Positions 25,070-33,718 of a stretch of DNA of 64,000 nucleotides are shown here, piece after piece. The stretch spans positions 2,852,001 to 2,916,000 of the forward strand of contig NZ_CP019646.1 in assembly GCF_001999965.1 (NCBI RefSeq). The letters are read 5' to 3'. Below the pieces are notes generated by a model that saw only the letters and a program-made list of their open reading frames with translations, was not told the DNA's origin and ran no database searches. This DNA is from Limihaloglobus sulfuriphilus (lineage in GTDB: Bacteria; Planctomycetota; Phycisphaerae; Sedimentisphaerales; Sedimentisphaeraceae). The translations under genes were made by a program, and so were the position numbers. The number at the start of each line of letters is the position of its first letter. Within the stretch, counting starts at the first letter, position 1.

Positions 25070-25075
25070 TATAAT
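25070..25075 (+). promoter_or_regulatory. Possible -10 box for the PHP-like gene
   Basis: TATAAT 49 bases before the start; the matching -35 region (TTCTCA, 17 bases upstream) is weak. An inverted pair TTGTGA/TCACAA (25020-25055) lies just upstream. Confidence 0.3.
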
Positions 25076-25123
25076 TTGAAAGATAATATTATAATCACAA
25101 CTAACGCTTCACAGGAGAAAAAA

Positions 25124-27253
25124 ATGGACAGGCGAAAGTTTATGAAAAACTTATGCGGCAGTTCCGTTATGATGACAATACTGCCGGCAGCCAACTCTTT
25201 TGCGCAGTCAATGAATACAGGTTTATTCGGGAATAAAGATCACATGAAAGACTTGAGATTCTTTTCAAATCCGCTTCTTGGAAATACAACAAAAGTCAGC
25301 GTCTCACCAGATAAGGTTCAGAGCGAATCTTATAACACCTTTACTTTTACGATAGTTCTGGGCGAGGACGGACTTGCAAAGGGTGAGAGCATCGGAATTG
25401 TCAGCGGCAGCAACATCGACCGCTGGCAGTTTTCCTGGCCGGACCAGATGTGGGGCTGCCAGTGTCCCTGGCAGACTGAACGCTCGCAAGACGATAACTA
25501 CATAACCGCAAGATGCAGTAACAGCGATGCTGAACTGGAATTAAAGGTCGGTGAGTTAGGCGGTTTCAAGCCCTACTGTAACGAAAGAGCCCATCTTGTC
25601 AGATCGCTTAAAGACAGACTGCGGTATGTGCTTGAGATAAAGGCCGGCAGTGAGCTTCGCCCAGGCGACGTCATAACCGTCACCTGGGGAGATAAGCGAG
25701 AAGGCTCAGAAGGCGTCAAGGCGCCTATAACAGCGATGAAATATTATTTTATGCCTTTCAGGTTTTCACTGCTTCCGGCGCTGGACAGCAAAACGCCTGT
25801 TCGCAGGGGCGGCTTTGACATGCTCCCTTCAATTACAGTAGCGGCCAAAAGCGCGGTGAGACTCTATGTGACAGCTCAGCCGTTTGTTCAGGCAGGAAAA
25901 GATATCGAGGTAAAAATATCGGCATTAGACGAGTATTTCAGTTTAGATGAGAATTTCTCGGGCGATATAAAATTAACCGTTGAGGGCGAAAATGAAACTA
26001 TAACACGCTCTCTCAAGATGTCCGCGGCAGATAAAGGCTCGATAAGCACAAAATTAAAGATTAACAAAACCGGCTGGTTTAAAGCAAAAGCATCTTCCAA
26101 AAATATAAACGGATACTCAAATTACATCATCGCCGGCGAAGAAGAGCCGGAGAATAAGGTGTATTTTGGAGATATGCATTGCCATACGCTCGATTGCGAC
26201 GCGACAGTGCCGCGGGAGCATCACTTCGAATATGCACGCTCCGCGGCCGGTCTGGATTTTATATCCGTTTCCTGCCACGCATCGCATTTGGGCAGCAAGC
26301 AGGCCTGGGATAACCTTCTCGATAAAACCGAGCTGTATCACGAGCCGGGAAGTTTCGTTACGTTTGCGGGCTATGAATGGGCAGGCGACGGACATTGCAA
26401 CGCATATTTTGTCAACACCGGCGATGCCGAGCTGTTCTATAACCCGGCACTGGAACAGGAAGCGGAATTAGACGATCCGAAATTCAGAACGCCCGTGCCG
26501 ATACCCGGAACCAGGGAAAAGAAACCCGGCAAGCCCTACTTTGTAAAAGGAGTGATAGATTTTCTTGAAGCGGTAAACAAACTCAACGTGCCGGCATTTG
26601 TAATAGGCCATTGCCACACCCGCTATCAGTTCGCTGATGATAATGTGATGTGGCTTTTTGAAATGCATACAACCCACCAGGTCAGCGACCAGGAAAAACG
26701 GTTTCAGCAGTTTGTCGGAGCAGCCGGTAAATACTTCGGAGTATGCGGCGGCAGCGACAACCACAGATTGCCCGCCGGCAGTATGATGCCAAACCCGGGA
26801 GAGAAATGGCCCAATCCGTTCGTGCCGGATATCTGTTACAATACAGCCGGATTACAGGCAACTTTCGCCAATAATCTAACACGAGAGAGTCTCTACGAAG
26901 GCATGAAAGCCCGCCACTGCTACGGCACTAACGGCTGTCGAATGGTAATCTCATTCAACTGCGGAGGCGCGATGATGGGTGACAAAACTGAAATCGGCCC
27001 AGGTCAAAAGCCGCGGTTCTCCATAAAGGTCGGAGGCACAGCGCCGCTCAAAGATATTGTCCTGTGGAAATACTCATCAGAAGACAGAGATTGGATTGAG
27101 GCAGAGAAATTCACAGACATCGGCAGTGACCGCTGGGAAGCAGAATTAGAGGACGAAAAATTCAGCAGTGACGCAATCTACTACCTCAGAGCTGTACAGG
27201 CAGACGGCGGAACCGGCTGGAGCAGCCCGATATGGGCTGCAAAAAAAGCCTGA
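25124..27253 (+). CDS. Exported PHP-like (DUF3604-type) metal-dependent hydrolase
   Basis: 709 residues from the ATG at 25124, where AGGAG precedes it; the upstream in-frame start lacks these features. The N-terminus MDRRKFMKNLCGSSVMMTIL resembles a twin-arginine signal. The first 340 residues look like beta-sandwich domains. The second half opens with KVYFGDMHCHTLDCDA, the H-x-H metal motif of PHP-like proteins, and goes on with DFISVSCHASH, FAGYEWAGDGHCN, VIGHCHTRY and GGSDNHR, each supplying likely metal ligands. The substrate is unknown; DUF3604 proteins are often found in catabolic gene clusters. Likely controlled by the XylR-type gene upstream. Confidence 0.75.
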   Translation: MDRRKFMKNLCGSSVMMTILPAANSFAQSMNTGLFGNKDHMKDLRFFSNPLLGNTTKVSVSPDKVQSESYNTFTFTIVLGEDGLAKGESIGIVSGSNIDRWQFSWPDQMWGCQCPWQTERSQDDNYITARCSNSDAELELKVGELGGFKPYCNERAHLVRSLKDRLRYVLEIKAGSELRPGDVITVTWGDKREGSEGVKAPITAMKYYFMPFRFSLLPALDSKTPVRRGGFDMLPSITVAAKSAVRLYVTAQPFVQAGKDIEVKISALDEYFSLDENFSGDIKLTVEGENETITRSLKMSAADKGSISTKLKINKTGWFKAKASSKNINGYSNYIIAGEEEPENKVYFGDMHCHTLDCDATVPREHHFEYARSAAGLDFISVSCHASHLGSKQAWDNLLDKTELYHEPGSFVTFAGYEWAGDGHCNAYFVNTGDAELFYNPALEQEAELDDPKFRTPVPIPGTREKKPGKPYFVKGVIDFLEAVNKLNVPAFVIGHCHTRYQFADDNVMWLFEMHTTHQVSDQEKRFQQFVGAAGKYFGVCGGSDNHRLPAGSMMPNPGEKWPNPFVPDICYNTAGLQATFANNLTRESLYEGMKARHCYGTNGCRMVISFNCGGAMMGDKTEIGPGQKPRFSIKVGGTAPLKDIVLWKYSSEDRDWIEAEKFTDIGSDRWEAELEDEKFSSDAIYYLRAVQADGGTGWSSPIWAAKKA

Positions 27254-27307
27254 ACAGCCTCGGAGATGTCTATCGGGAATGACCGCCGCGATTAAATTGA
27301 ACGGCGG

Positions 27308-27682
27308 TTATTCGCGATCCCGCTGTGTCTGGGAGAACCCGCACTCAGGGCAGGTATCGGGATAGCCGCGTCTTGCCGCGCCGTTGGGGAATAAAAATCC
27401 GCACTCCGGGCATTTATTTACACGCATTGCCCTGCCGCCGCACTTCGAGCATTCCACCGAACTCTCGAAATTATTATATTCATCTCGGATCATCTGGTAA
27501 TACTCAGACAAATCCATCTCTTCGACATGGCCGCAATCGGCTTCAAAGCATTTTATATACGCGATCTCGCCCTTATAATCTTCAATCCCGTCAGACTCTT
27601 CCTTAAAACTCATAGCAATTATTACAACCGCCAAAGCAAGGCAGACCCCTGCTGCGAGCAACTTGGTTTTGTTTTTTTTCAT
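27308..27682 (-). CDS. Membrane-anchored zinc-ribbon protein
   Basis: 124 residues. One N-terminal membrane segment (KLLAAGVCLALAVVIIAMSF) and then, outside or in the cytoplasm, Cys pairs: CFEADCG, CSKCGG, CPECG and CPECG. These make two zinc ribbons, the second built from the two CPECG knuckles. No catalytic motif. Proteins of this layout sit beside prepilin-like genes in planctomycetes, as here (the prepilin-like gene is 58 bases upstream on the same strand), but the role is unknown. Confidence 0.7.
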   Translation of the reverse strand: MKKNKTKLLAAGVCLALAVVIIAMSFKEESDGIEDYKGEIAYIKCFEADCGHVEEMDLSEYYQMIRDEYNNFESSVECSKCGGRAMRVNKCPECGFLFPNGAARRGYPDTCPECGFSQTQRDRE

Positions 27683-27740
27683 AATCTAAATCTAAAACGA
27701 TATCTTAGAAATATTAAACGGATTTATTGCCGCCGTCAGA

Positions 27741-28562
27741 CTACTCAAGCCACTGCGGTTTACGGGGCAGCCTCAGGTCTGTCCTGAACTCACGATGCCA
27801 TTTAAGCCGCCACAGCTCTTGCAGGCCGCTGTTGCGAACTGACTGATCAAGAAATATCAGGTTTATCCCCTCATCATGCCTCTGCATACAGAATCTTGCC
27901 AGGTTGTAACCGCTGTTGCCGCTGTAAAAATCCTCATACGGCGGCAGAGCATCGGTATCCTGCGGCCAGGCACTGATAAACATGCAATCGCCCATCAAGG
28001 GAACATTATCGGCATTGTCAACGTCCAATGAACGCCAGTACTTCTGATAGCCGCCGGTGGGTTTCTTACCGCCCTGCGGGGGATTGGTTATCCAAGAGTT
28101 CAAACCATAACTGCCGGTAGCGCCTTCTACATCCCAGTTGTTCCCGGAATTGCCCTTAAAAACTCCCCAGGCATATTTGGTGGAACCAATAGCGGTATTC
28201 TTTGCAACCTCACTTCGTGACCGCGACGAGCTGGGGCAAAGCAGAATTTCAGGAGTCTGATAATACGGCTCCCATACTTCCAGCCAGCTTTTATCCTTTG
28301 CCGGGTCGGCAACGTTGAATCTGCCGGCATGGAACCGGTTATTATTGTCCTGGGTGTACATCTGAGCGATTAAGCCCCACTGTCTAAGATTAGACATACA
28401 CACAACGTTTTTGGCAGAATCACGCACTTTCTGAAGTGAAGGCATCAATATCGCCATCAATAAGGCGATGATTGAAATCACCACCAGTAACTCTATTAAA
28501 GTAAAACCGCCCAAAGACTTACGGTAACCGCCACGATATTTAACATTATATTTCTTATTCAT
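27741..28562 (-). CDS. Prepilin-like protein (type II secretion/type IV pilin N-terminus)
   Basis: 273 residues from the ATG at 28562; an in-frame ATG six codons earlier is also possible. The N-terminal motif [22 protein letters not shown] is the type III signal of prepilins, with cleavage before the Phe, Glu at +5 and the hydrophobic helix. The rest ([22 protein letters not shown] ... [15 protein letters not shown] ... [17 protein letters not shown]) is the large family of such proteins expanded in planctomycetes, often called DUF1559-like or H-X9-DG type. Function is not established; a surface or pseudopilin role is assumed. Confidence 0.82.
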   Translation of the reverse strand: MNKKYNVKYRGGYRKSLGGFTLIELLVVISIIALLMAILMPSLQKVRDSAKNVVCMSNLRQWGLIAQMYTQDNNNRFHAGRFNVADPAKDKSWLEVWEPYYQTPEILLCPSSSRSRSEVAKNTAIGSTKYAWGVFKGNSGNNWDVEGATGSYGLNSWITNPPQGGKKPTGGYQKYWRSLDVDNADNVPLMGDCMFISAWPQDTDALPPYEDFYSGNSGYNLARFCMQRHDEGINLIFLDQSVRNSGLQELWRLKWHREFRTDLRLPRKPQWLE

Positions 28563-28765
28563 AGTATCATTAAACCTCATTGCTTAAGAGTTATTTTATT
28601 ATGCCTGATTATATTCGATTGAAGGATTATTACAATACCATATCAGGTTTAAAATTTCACATAATGCGCAAAACCAGCCAGGTTCAAAATCGCCCAAAGT
28701 ATGCGAGGATAGGACATGTCAGATGTATAACTACCTTATATGCGGTAAGTTGACGGCAAAACAGC

Positions 28766-29563
28766 TCAAATTTTCTCTGCTGTAACCCTGTGTTCCAGCC
28801 GCCCGATGCCTTCGATTTGCATTTCCAGTTTATCACCCGGCCGCAGGAAAACCTTCGGCTCGCGGCCGACTCCAACCCCCGGCGGCGTGCCGGTGAGTAT
28901 CATGCTTCCAGGCATAAGCGTCATACAGCGGGACAGATAGCTTACAAGATAGCGGCAGCCGAAAATCATATCGGACGTGTTGGAATCCTGCATCGTCTCG
29001 CCGTTGAGTTTGAGGCTGATGCCGAGGTTATCGCCGTCAAGCCCGGTCGCGATACAGGGTCCCGCCGGACAGAACGTGTCGAAACACTTGCCCCGGGCCC
29101 ACTGCATATCAAGCCGCAGCTGGCAGTCACGGGCGGAAATATCCATCGCGCAGGTATAGCCGAGAATATAATCATCTGCCTGCTCGGGAGTTATGTTTTT
29201 AGCCGTCTTGCCGACAACTATCGCAAGCTCCGCCTCGAAATCCACCTCATCAGGCGCCATCGCAGGCAGTACAATATCCTCCCCGCTGCCGATAAGCGTG
29301 TTGAGGGTCTTGACAAAAACAACCGGCGCATCGGGCAGAGGCCTGCCGCACTCGGCGGCGTGCTCACGGTAATTAACTCCGATCGCGATTATCTGCCGCG
29401 GCTCAACCGGTGCCAGAAGGTGTGCCTGGTCAAAAGCAACCTCCTCACCGGTGATTTCGATTTTTTCGGCGAATGGGTCTTTGATGACCATATAACGGTC
29501 ATCTTCTAATAAAGCGTAGAGGACGCTGCCTCCATGTATTTTCTGTATGCGTGCTATCTTCAT
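28766..29563 (-). CDS. Fumarylacetoacetate hydrolase family protein
   Basis: 265 residues. The FAH fold covers residues 60-260: IIAIGVNYREHAAECG, the metal-binding acidic cluster in DEVDFEAELAIVVG, the catalytic-site region YTCAMDISARDCQ and MTLMPGSMILTGTPPGVG. Members split C-C bonds or hydrate 2-keto sugar acids and aromatic breakdown products (for example 2,4-diketo-3-deoxy sugar acid hydrolase). GGAG lies 10 bases before the ATG. Neighbours do not fix the substrate. Confidence 0.88.
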   Translation of the reverse strand: MKIARIQKIHGGSVLYALLEDDRYMVIKDPFAEKIEITGEEVAFDQAHLLAPVEPRQIIAIGVNYREHAAECGRPLPDAPVVFVKTLNTLIGSGEDIVLPAMAPDEVDFEAELAIVVGKTAKNITPEQADDYILGYTCAMDISARDCQLRLDMQWARGKCFDTFCPAGPCIATGLDGDNLGISLKLNGETMQDSNTSDMIFGCRYLVSYLSRCMTLMPGSMILTGTPPGVGVGREPKVFLRPGDKLEMQIEGIGRLEHRVTAEKI

Positions 29564-29570
29564 GCGTTTT

Positions 29571-30329
29571 TTACTCCGCTAAATGCCTTATTATGCCGTA
29601 TTTACGCAAAACAACCAAATCCGCCCTGCGGGGGGCTTCTTCCGCGGATATGCTATAATTAACATCCAAAAGCTCGACAAACTCCGATGTGTAATCCTTG
29701 AGGATCCCTTCTATTTCGAGCAGTTTATCACCTTTGATCAGTTCAAGAACCACCTTGTGCCCGATATGCCTCTCAAGCAGCGGCTCATAAGAGGTTGCGA
29801 CAGAGCTTATAAGCTCATTTTTCATCTGGTTTACATATTTATCCTGGCTGGTCAGCATCGAGCCGGCGGGCGTGGTCTTCTTGACCTGGCTCAATAAAAC
29901 GTTGATAACCTCGATTATCGAATCGCGAATAGTCTTGAATATGTTCTTGATACGCCTGCCGAGACGGCGGAGTAAACGCGGGTGATACGTCCGGGCAAGC
30001 TCTTTGTCGCGGCGGTTTCTGCCCCGCTCGTCGAGCTGGTCATGATAACGGATTACCGCCTGCATATTGGAGTATTCCTGTTTGTAAAGGATATAGCTGG
30101 TTTCGAGATGCCCGTCGCAATCTTTGTGCGGCGAGCAATAGAGAAGCTCCAGACCGGTATTCTCAAGACGAAGCCGGCCCCAGACCTGCTTGCCGCCGAC
30201 ATTTTCGATTACAACATCGAAGCCGACAAAACTCTTGAGGCACTTATCCCGGCTTCTTCGCCGGACAAAAGCACCGACAAGCGTCACAAGTGCGACAAAT
30301 ACAATCGTTATAAAAAGCGGGTTATTCAA
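29571..30329 (-). CDS. Membrane-anchored hypothetical protein
   Basis: 252 residues, TTG start with GGGA upstream. One N-terminal membrane helix (LFITIVFVALVTLVGAFV), then a soluble domain with FVGFDVVIENVGGKQVWGRL, a basic helical middle (RLLRRLGRRIKNIFKTIRDS) and a second beta-rich part (GHKVVLELIKGDKLLEIEGIL ... FVELLDVNY). The repeated form 'gene product acts on a value: V-x-L/E-x-G-x-L' hints at SH3-like or Sm-like folds, but I recognise no family. It ends 8 bases before the FAH gene, so they are probably one operon. Confidence 0.65.
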   Translation of the reverse strand: MNNPLFITIVFVALVTLVGAFVRRRSRDKCLKSFVGFDVVIENVGGKQVWGRLRLENTGLELLYCSPHKDCDGHLETSYILYKQEYSNMQAVIRYHDQLDERGRNRRDKELARTYHPRLLRRLGRRIKNIFKTIRDSIIEVINVLLSQVKKTTPAGSMLTSQDKYVNQMKNELISSVATSYEPLLERHIGHKVVLELIKGDKLLEIEGILKDYTSEFVELLDVNYSISAEEAPRRADLVVLRKYGIIRHLAE

Positions 30330-30549
30330 CGGTTTTCCCGGGTTAAAGGTGGTTAATTACGCGGCGGCGTGCCTGGACACCGCCAACTGCCGGCTGATTT
30401 TAAACATTCAGAGCCATTATGTCAACAGCTTCACCCCAACAATTCCCACTTGCCAAAGTTTAGCTTGCATGTTGTCAGGCTAACAGTTAAAATGGGTTTA
30501 GTATATAAATAACATGTATTCTCTGCCTATAGTGCGGAAAGGTCATTAT

Positions 30550-31491
30550 ATGAATAAAAAAATGCTCATAAGGTTAGGGGTAATAGCAATTGTTCTGGTA
30601 GGGATTTTCGCGGCGATTGTCTATGGCACATATTACCACGACGTAAGGTTTTACACAAAATACGGCGAGCTTACAAGAGACGCAAACAGGTTCTTCCAGG
30701 ACGGTGAATACGAGAATTCTATGGCGTGCGTTGAAGAAGCCATCGAAATGCTGCCCCAGGACATAAGCAATTACCACATGAAGGCTTACATATACTACGA
30801 AATGGGTGATGAGCAAGCCGCCAAAGAACAGGCAACATGGACGGTGGAGAATTCCAGTAATTCGATGAGCAAATGCGAAAACCTGCTTTTCAGGGCCGGC
30901 CTCTACAGTGAAATGGGGCTGGAAGAGCTGGCAATGGCAGATTATGATGCAGCGATAGAACTTGTGCCGGATTATCCTGATCTCTACAGCTCACGCGCAT
31001 CCGCCCTTTCACTCAACGGCAATTATGAAGCTGCCGTTGCGGACTATGCCAAGATGCTGGAACTTAACCCGAATTCAGCCATTGCATACTGGAACCGAGG
31101 CTGCGGCTACTACAAACTCGGAGAATTTGAGCTGGCCGAGAAAGACTTCACCAGCGCCAAGGAGGTTGTAAGAAGCGCCGGCGAGATGGCGGGCCTGCAT
31201 ACTGACTGGGCGATATGCGAGTACCGCTCGGGAGACCTGGAAGGCGCGAAAGAAAAACTCGCCCAGGCGTACGAATATTACCCCGAATTTGTTACCCACA
31301 TGGCCGATTATCTGGTTAAAATGCCGCCGTTAGAAGAGATACAAGGCCCGATAAGCCCGGTAATGCAGCTTATTGTAGAGCCGGTAGATTTACCTATAAT
31401 ATGCTACATTGTTTCGACCTGTGCCGCTGAGCTGGAAGTCCTCAGCGCAGAAGATGCGGCAATACTGGCAGCAAAATCCGGAATAAATTAA
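30550..31491 (+). CDS. Membrane-anchored TPR protein
   Basis: 313 residues from the ATG at 30550 (AAAGG upstream). A single N-terminal helix (LIRLGVIAIVLVGIFAAIVY) and then about six TPR units, for example ANRFFQDGEYENSMACVEEA, AGLYSEMGLEELAMADYDAA, ASALSLNGNYEAAVADYAKM, NRGCGYYKLGEFELAEKDFT and AICEYRSGDLEGAKEKLAQA. It is a likely scaffold for protein complexes on the outer face of the inner membrane. Divergent from the FAH operon and followed by 319 bases without a gene. Confidence 0.8.
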   Translation: MNKKMLIRLGVIAIVLVGIFAAIVYGTYYHDVRFYTKYGELTRDANRFFQDGEYENSMACVEEAIEMLPQDISNYHMKAYIYYEMGDEQAAKEQATWTVENSSNSMSKCENLLFRAGLYSEMGLEELAMADYDAAIELVPDYPDLYSSRASALSLNGNYEAAVADYAKMLELNPNSAIAYWNRGCGYYKLGEFELAEKDFTSAKEVVRSAGEMAGLHTDWAICEYRSGDLEGAKEKLAQAYEYYPEFVTHMADYLVKMPPLEEIQGPISPVMQLIVEPVDLPIICYIVSTCAAELEVLSAEDAAILAAKSGIN

Positions 31492-31691
31492 ACGAAACAC
31501 CCGTTCTTCACTCTGAGCCCTGCGAACGGCCCAAGCAGGCGGCTTCTTTTAAGTCTTTTTTATACAAGGCCTTAACCGTCGCCCTTTTAAACTTGCAATG
31601 CTCTGTATTTTCAGAAAAAAGCCAATAAGCAGCACACAAAAAAATCTTATGCACTACCCTGCTATAAACGAAGTTTGTTAGTAGTTTGTTA
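31492..31691. other. Intergenic, no gene seen
   Basis: AT-rich stretch between the TPR gene and the promoter of the next operon. I see no terminator with a convincing stem and no small RNA signature. Confidence 0.4.
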
Positions 31692-31720
31692 TTGACATTC
31701 TGGTTTCTTTTAAATATAAT
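31692..31720 (+). promoter_or_regulatory. Consensus sigma-70 promoter for the DUF502-hpf-pts operon
   Basis: TTGACA (31692-31697), a 17-base spacer and TATAAT (31715-31720): both boxes match the consensus exactly. Transcription would begin near 31727, giving a leader of about 85 bases before the DUF502 start. Confidence 0.85.
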
Positions 31721-31810
31721 TAACTTAAAGCCTTGTAGAAAAAAGTATTTTACGGTGTTAGATGAACTTAACAGTTTTTCCCGGTTTCAAACCGTTATAA
31801 TAAAATAAAC

Positions 31811-32509
31811 ATGCGGATATTAAAAACTTTTAAAAGTTACTTTATCAGGGGCATAGCCGCTCTATTGCCCACCATACTTACAGTGTGGCTTTTGATGCAG
31901 CTGTATCATTTTCTAAGCCACAACGTGAGCAGGCACGTCAACGTCTATATAGTTAAGCTAATTTCAGCATTTACAGACAATTACACCGTTGCACAGCTCG
32001 AAGCGTTCTGGGTCAGCGGCGGCGGCCAGGTAGCGGGATTTATAGTCCCGCTGATAGCAATCTGCATAATCGGCGCGATGCTTGCCAGCGTTATCGGCAG
32101 AAGTTTTCTTCATGCCTTTGACGATTTTCTCAAAAAACTGCCGCTTTTTAAAGATATCTATCCGTACCTAAAGCAGATTACGGATTTTTTCTTTTCTCAC
32201 GACAAAATCCAGTTTAAACGGGTTGTCGCAATTGAGTACCCCCGCAAAGGTATATGGTCTTTGGGACTCGTTACGGGCGAAGGTTTGACCAGATTCCCTG
32301 AAATTGTAGGCGAGTCAGGGCGAATGCTTACAATTTTTATTCCAAGTTCACCGACCCCGTTCACCGGTTATGTCGTAATGATAAAGGAAAGCGACGCTGT
32401 AAATATGTCTTTAACCATAGAAGAGGCGCTTCGCTTTACAATAAGCGGGGGAGTTGTCACCCCCACACAATGGAATCAACATGTTCAGAAGAGTTCCGAA
32501 CATGCTTAG
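31811..32509 (+). CDS. DUF502 family membrane protein
   Basis: 232 residues with two membrane segments, GIAALLPTILTVWLLMQLYHF and GFIVPLIAICIIGAMLASVIG, followed by the family pattern VPLFKDIYPYLKQI-type (here LPLFKDIYPYLKQITDF) and YPRKGIWSLGLVTGEG ... TIFIPSSPTPFTGYVVMI. DUF502 proteins are widespread in bacteria and plants and have no settled function. First gene of a probable operon with hpf and PTS genes. Confidence 0.85.
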   Translation: MRILKTFKSYFIRGIAALLPTILTVWLLMQLYHFLSHNVSRHVNVYIVKLISAFTDNYTVAQLEAFWVSGGGQVAGFIVPLIAICIIGAMLASVIGRSFLHAFDDFLKKLPLFKDIYPYLKQITDFFFSHDKIQFKRVVAIEYPRKGIWSLGLVTGEGLTRFPEIVGESGRMLTIFIPSSPTPFTGYVVMIKESDAVNMSLTIEEALRFTISGGVVTPTQWNQHVQKSSEHA

Positions 32510-32550
32510 AATATTATAATTGCAGTCTTTATGTCTAAAAAGGAGACGCT

Positions 32551-32883
32551 ATGAACATTCAAATTACTGGAAAACATTTTGATGTTACCGATGCTATTCG
32601 GTCTCATACAGAAGAAAAAGCCTCAAGACTGCCTCGTTATTACAGCAGCATTCACGAAATCGAAATCGTTTATGGTACCTCTGATAATGGTATCTTTGCA
32701 GAAGTGATTGTGCGCTGCGGCCGCGGACATGTATTTGTGGCCACCGAAAAAGGCGAAGCAAAAAAAGACCTTTACTCCTGTATTGACAGTGTTTTCCACA
32801 AAATGGAGCGTCAACTTACAAAAGCAAAAGGTAAAGAACGCAACCCAAAACACGCAGCAAAAAGTGATGCGTTAGCGGGTTAA
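32551..32883 (+). CDS. hpf: Ribosome hibernation-promoting factor, short form
   Basis: 110 residues, starting MNIQITGKHFDVTDAIRSHTEEKASRL, the conserved opening of HPF/RaiA proteins. It binds the 30S subunit and helps silence ribosomes when growth stops. The length fits the short form or YfiA type, without the dimerising C-terminal domain of long HPF. Ribosome binding site AAGGAG. As in many bacteria, it precedes ptsN; here rpoN is absent from the cluster. Confidence 0.93.
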   Translation: MNIQITGKHFDVTDAIRSHTEEKASRLPRYYSSIHEIEIVYGTSDNGIFAEVIVRCGRGHVFVATEKGEAKKDLYSCIDSVFHKMERQLTKAKGKERNPKHAAKSDALAG

Positions 32884-32905
32884 TTTAGTTAATTACGGAG
32901 AACAA

Positions 32906-33376
32906 ATGAACTTTAATGACCTTGTGCAGGAAGGAGCGATTGATGCAGAATTGCAATCCTCTGACCGGGATGCTGTAATAAAACAACTTGTGGACATGCT
33001 TGTTTCGATCGGTGATATAAAAAAGAAAGATGCCAAGGGCATTTTCGATTTACTGATCAAACGCGAGAATGAGGCAAGCACAGGGATTGGCAAAGGTGTT
33101 GCTGTACCTCACGTCAAACACAGCGGAATTAAAAAAGTTGTAGCGGCTATCGGAGTCTCACAAAACGGTATAGACTTTAACTCTCTGGACAAAGAACCCG
33201 TTTACGCGGTGATACTGATGATCAGTCCGGAGAAAGACCCGGACGCTCACCTTAAGGCTATGGAAATTGTGTTTAAAAACCTTCAAAAAGAAGATTTTCG
33301 CAGATTCCTGTGCCAGGCCAGAAGCACCGAGGATGTTCGCGATCTTCTTTGCGAGGTCGATGAAGGTGAAATTTAG
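32906..33376 (+). CDS. ptsN: PTS IIA protein of the nitrogen/fructose type
   Basis: 156 residues. EIIA (fructose/Ntr) fold with the phosphorylated histidine H69 in TGIGKGVAVPHVKHSG. It receives phosphate from HPr, encoded 38 bases downstream. No sugar permease is near, so a regulatory PTS branch is likely. Ribosome binding site ACGGAG. Confidence 0.92.
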   Translation: MNFNDLVQEGAIDAELQSSDRDAVIKQLVDMLVSIGDIKKKDAKGIFDLLIKRENEASTGIGKGVAVPHVKHSGIKKVVAAIGVSQNGIDFNSLDKEPVYAVILMISPEKDPDAHLKAMEIVFKNLQKEDFRRFLCQARSTEDVRDLLCEVDEGEI

Positions 33377-33414
33377 TATTAATATTCTGGCTGTGCAATA
33401 AACGGAGTAAAACC

Positions 33415-33705
33415 TTGGCAGAGGTTCGTGAAATACATTTAGAGCTGAAAAACGAAGACGGCCTGCACATGAGGCCGGCGACACTCTTTACGGAGCTGGC
33501 GACACGGTTCCGTTCAAAGATAGAAGTTTCGCACAAAGACTTTGTTGCCGACGGCAAGAGCATTATGCATATTTTGATGCTCGGAGCCGGACCGGGAGCA
33601 AAACTAAAGATTACAGCCAGCGGCGAAGATGCCGAAGATGCTATAAATGCGATTCACGATTTAGTAGCTGTCAAGATGTTTGATTTGTCTCAAGAGCAGC
33701 AGTAA
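33415..33705 (+). CDS. ptsH: Phosphocarrier protein HPr
   Basis: 96 residues from a TTG start with CGGAG upstream. Active-site histidine H18 in EDGLHMRPA; the regulatory serine is kept as S49 in ADGKSIMHILML, so a HPr kinase could act on it. It passes phosphate from enzyme I to the IIA protein encoded upstream. Confidence 0.93.
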   Translation: MAEVREIHLELKNEDGLHMRPATLFTELATRFRSKIEVSHKDFVADGKSIMHILMLGAGPGAKLKITASGEDAEDAINAIHDLVAVKMFDLSQEQQ

Positions 33706-33718
33706 TGAACTTGCAAGA

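Noticed and set aside
31492-31691. tRNA or small RNA gene in the gap before DUF502
   Set aside because: No cloverleaf, no GTTCRA T-loop pattern and no strong stem could be found.
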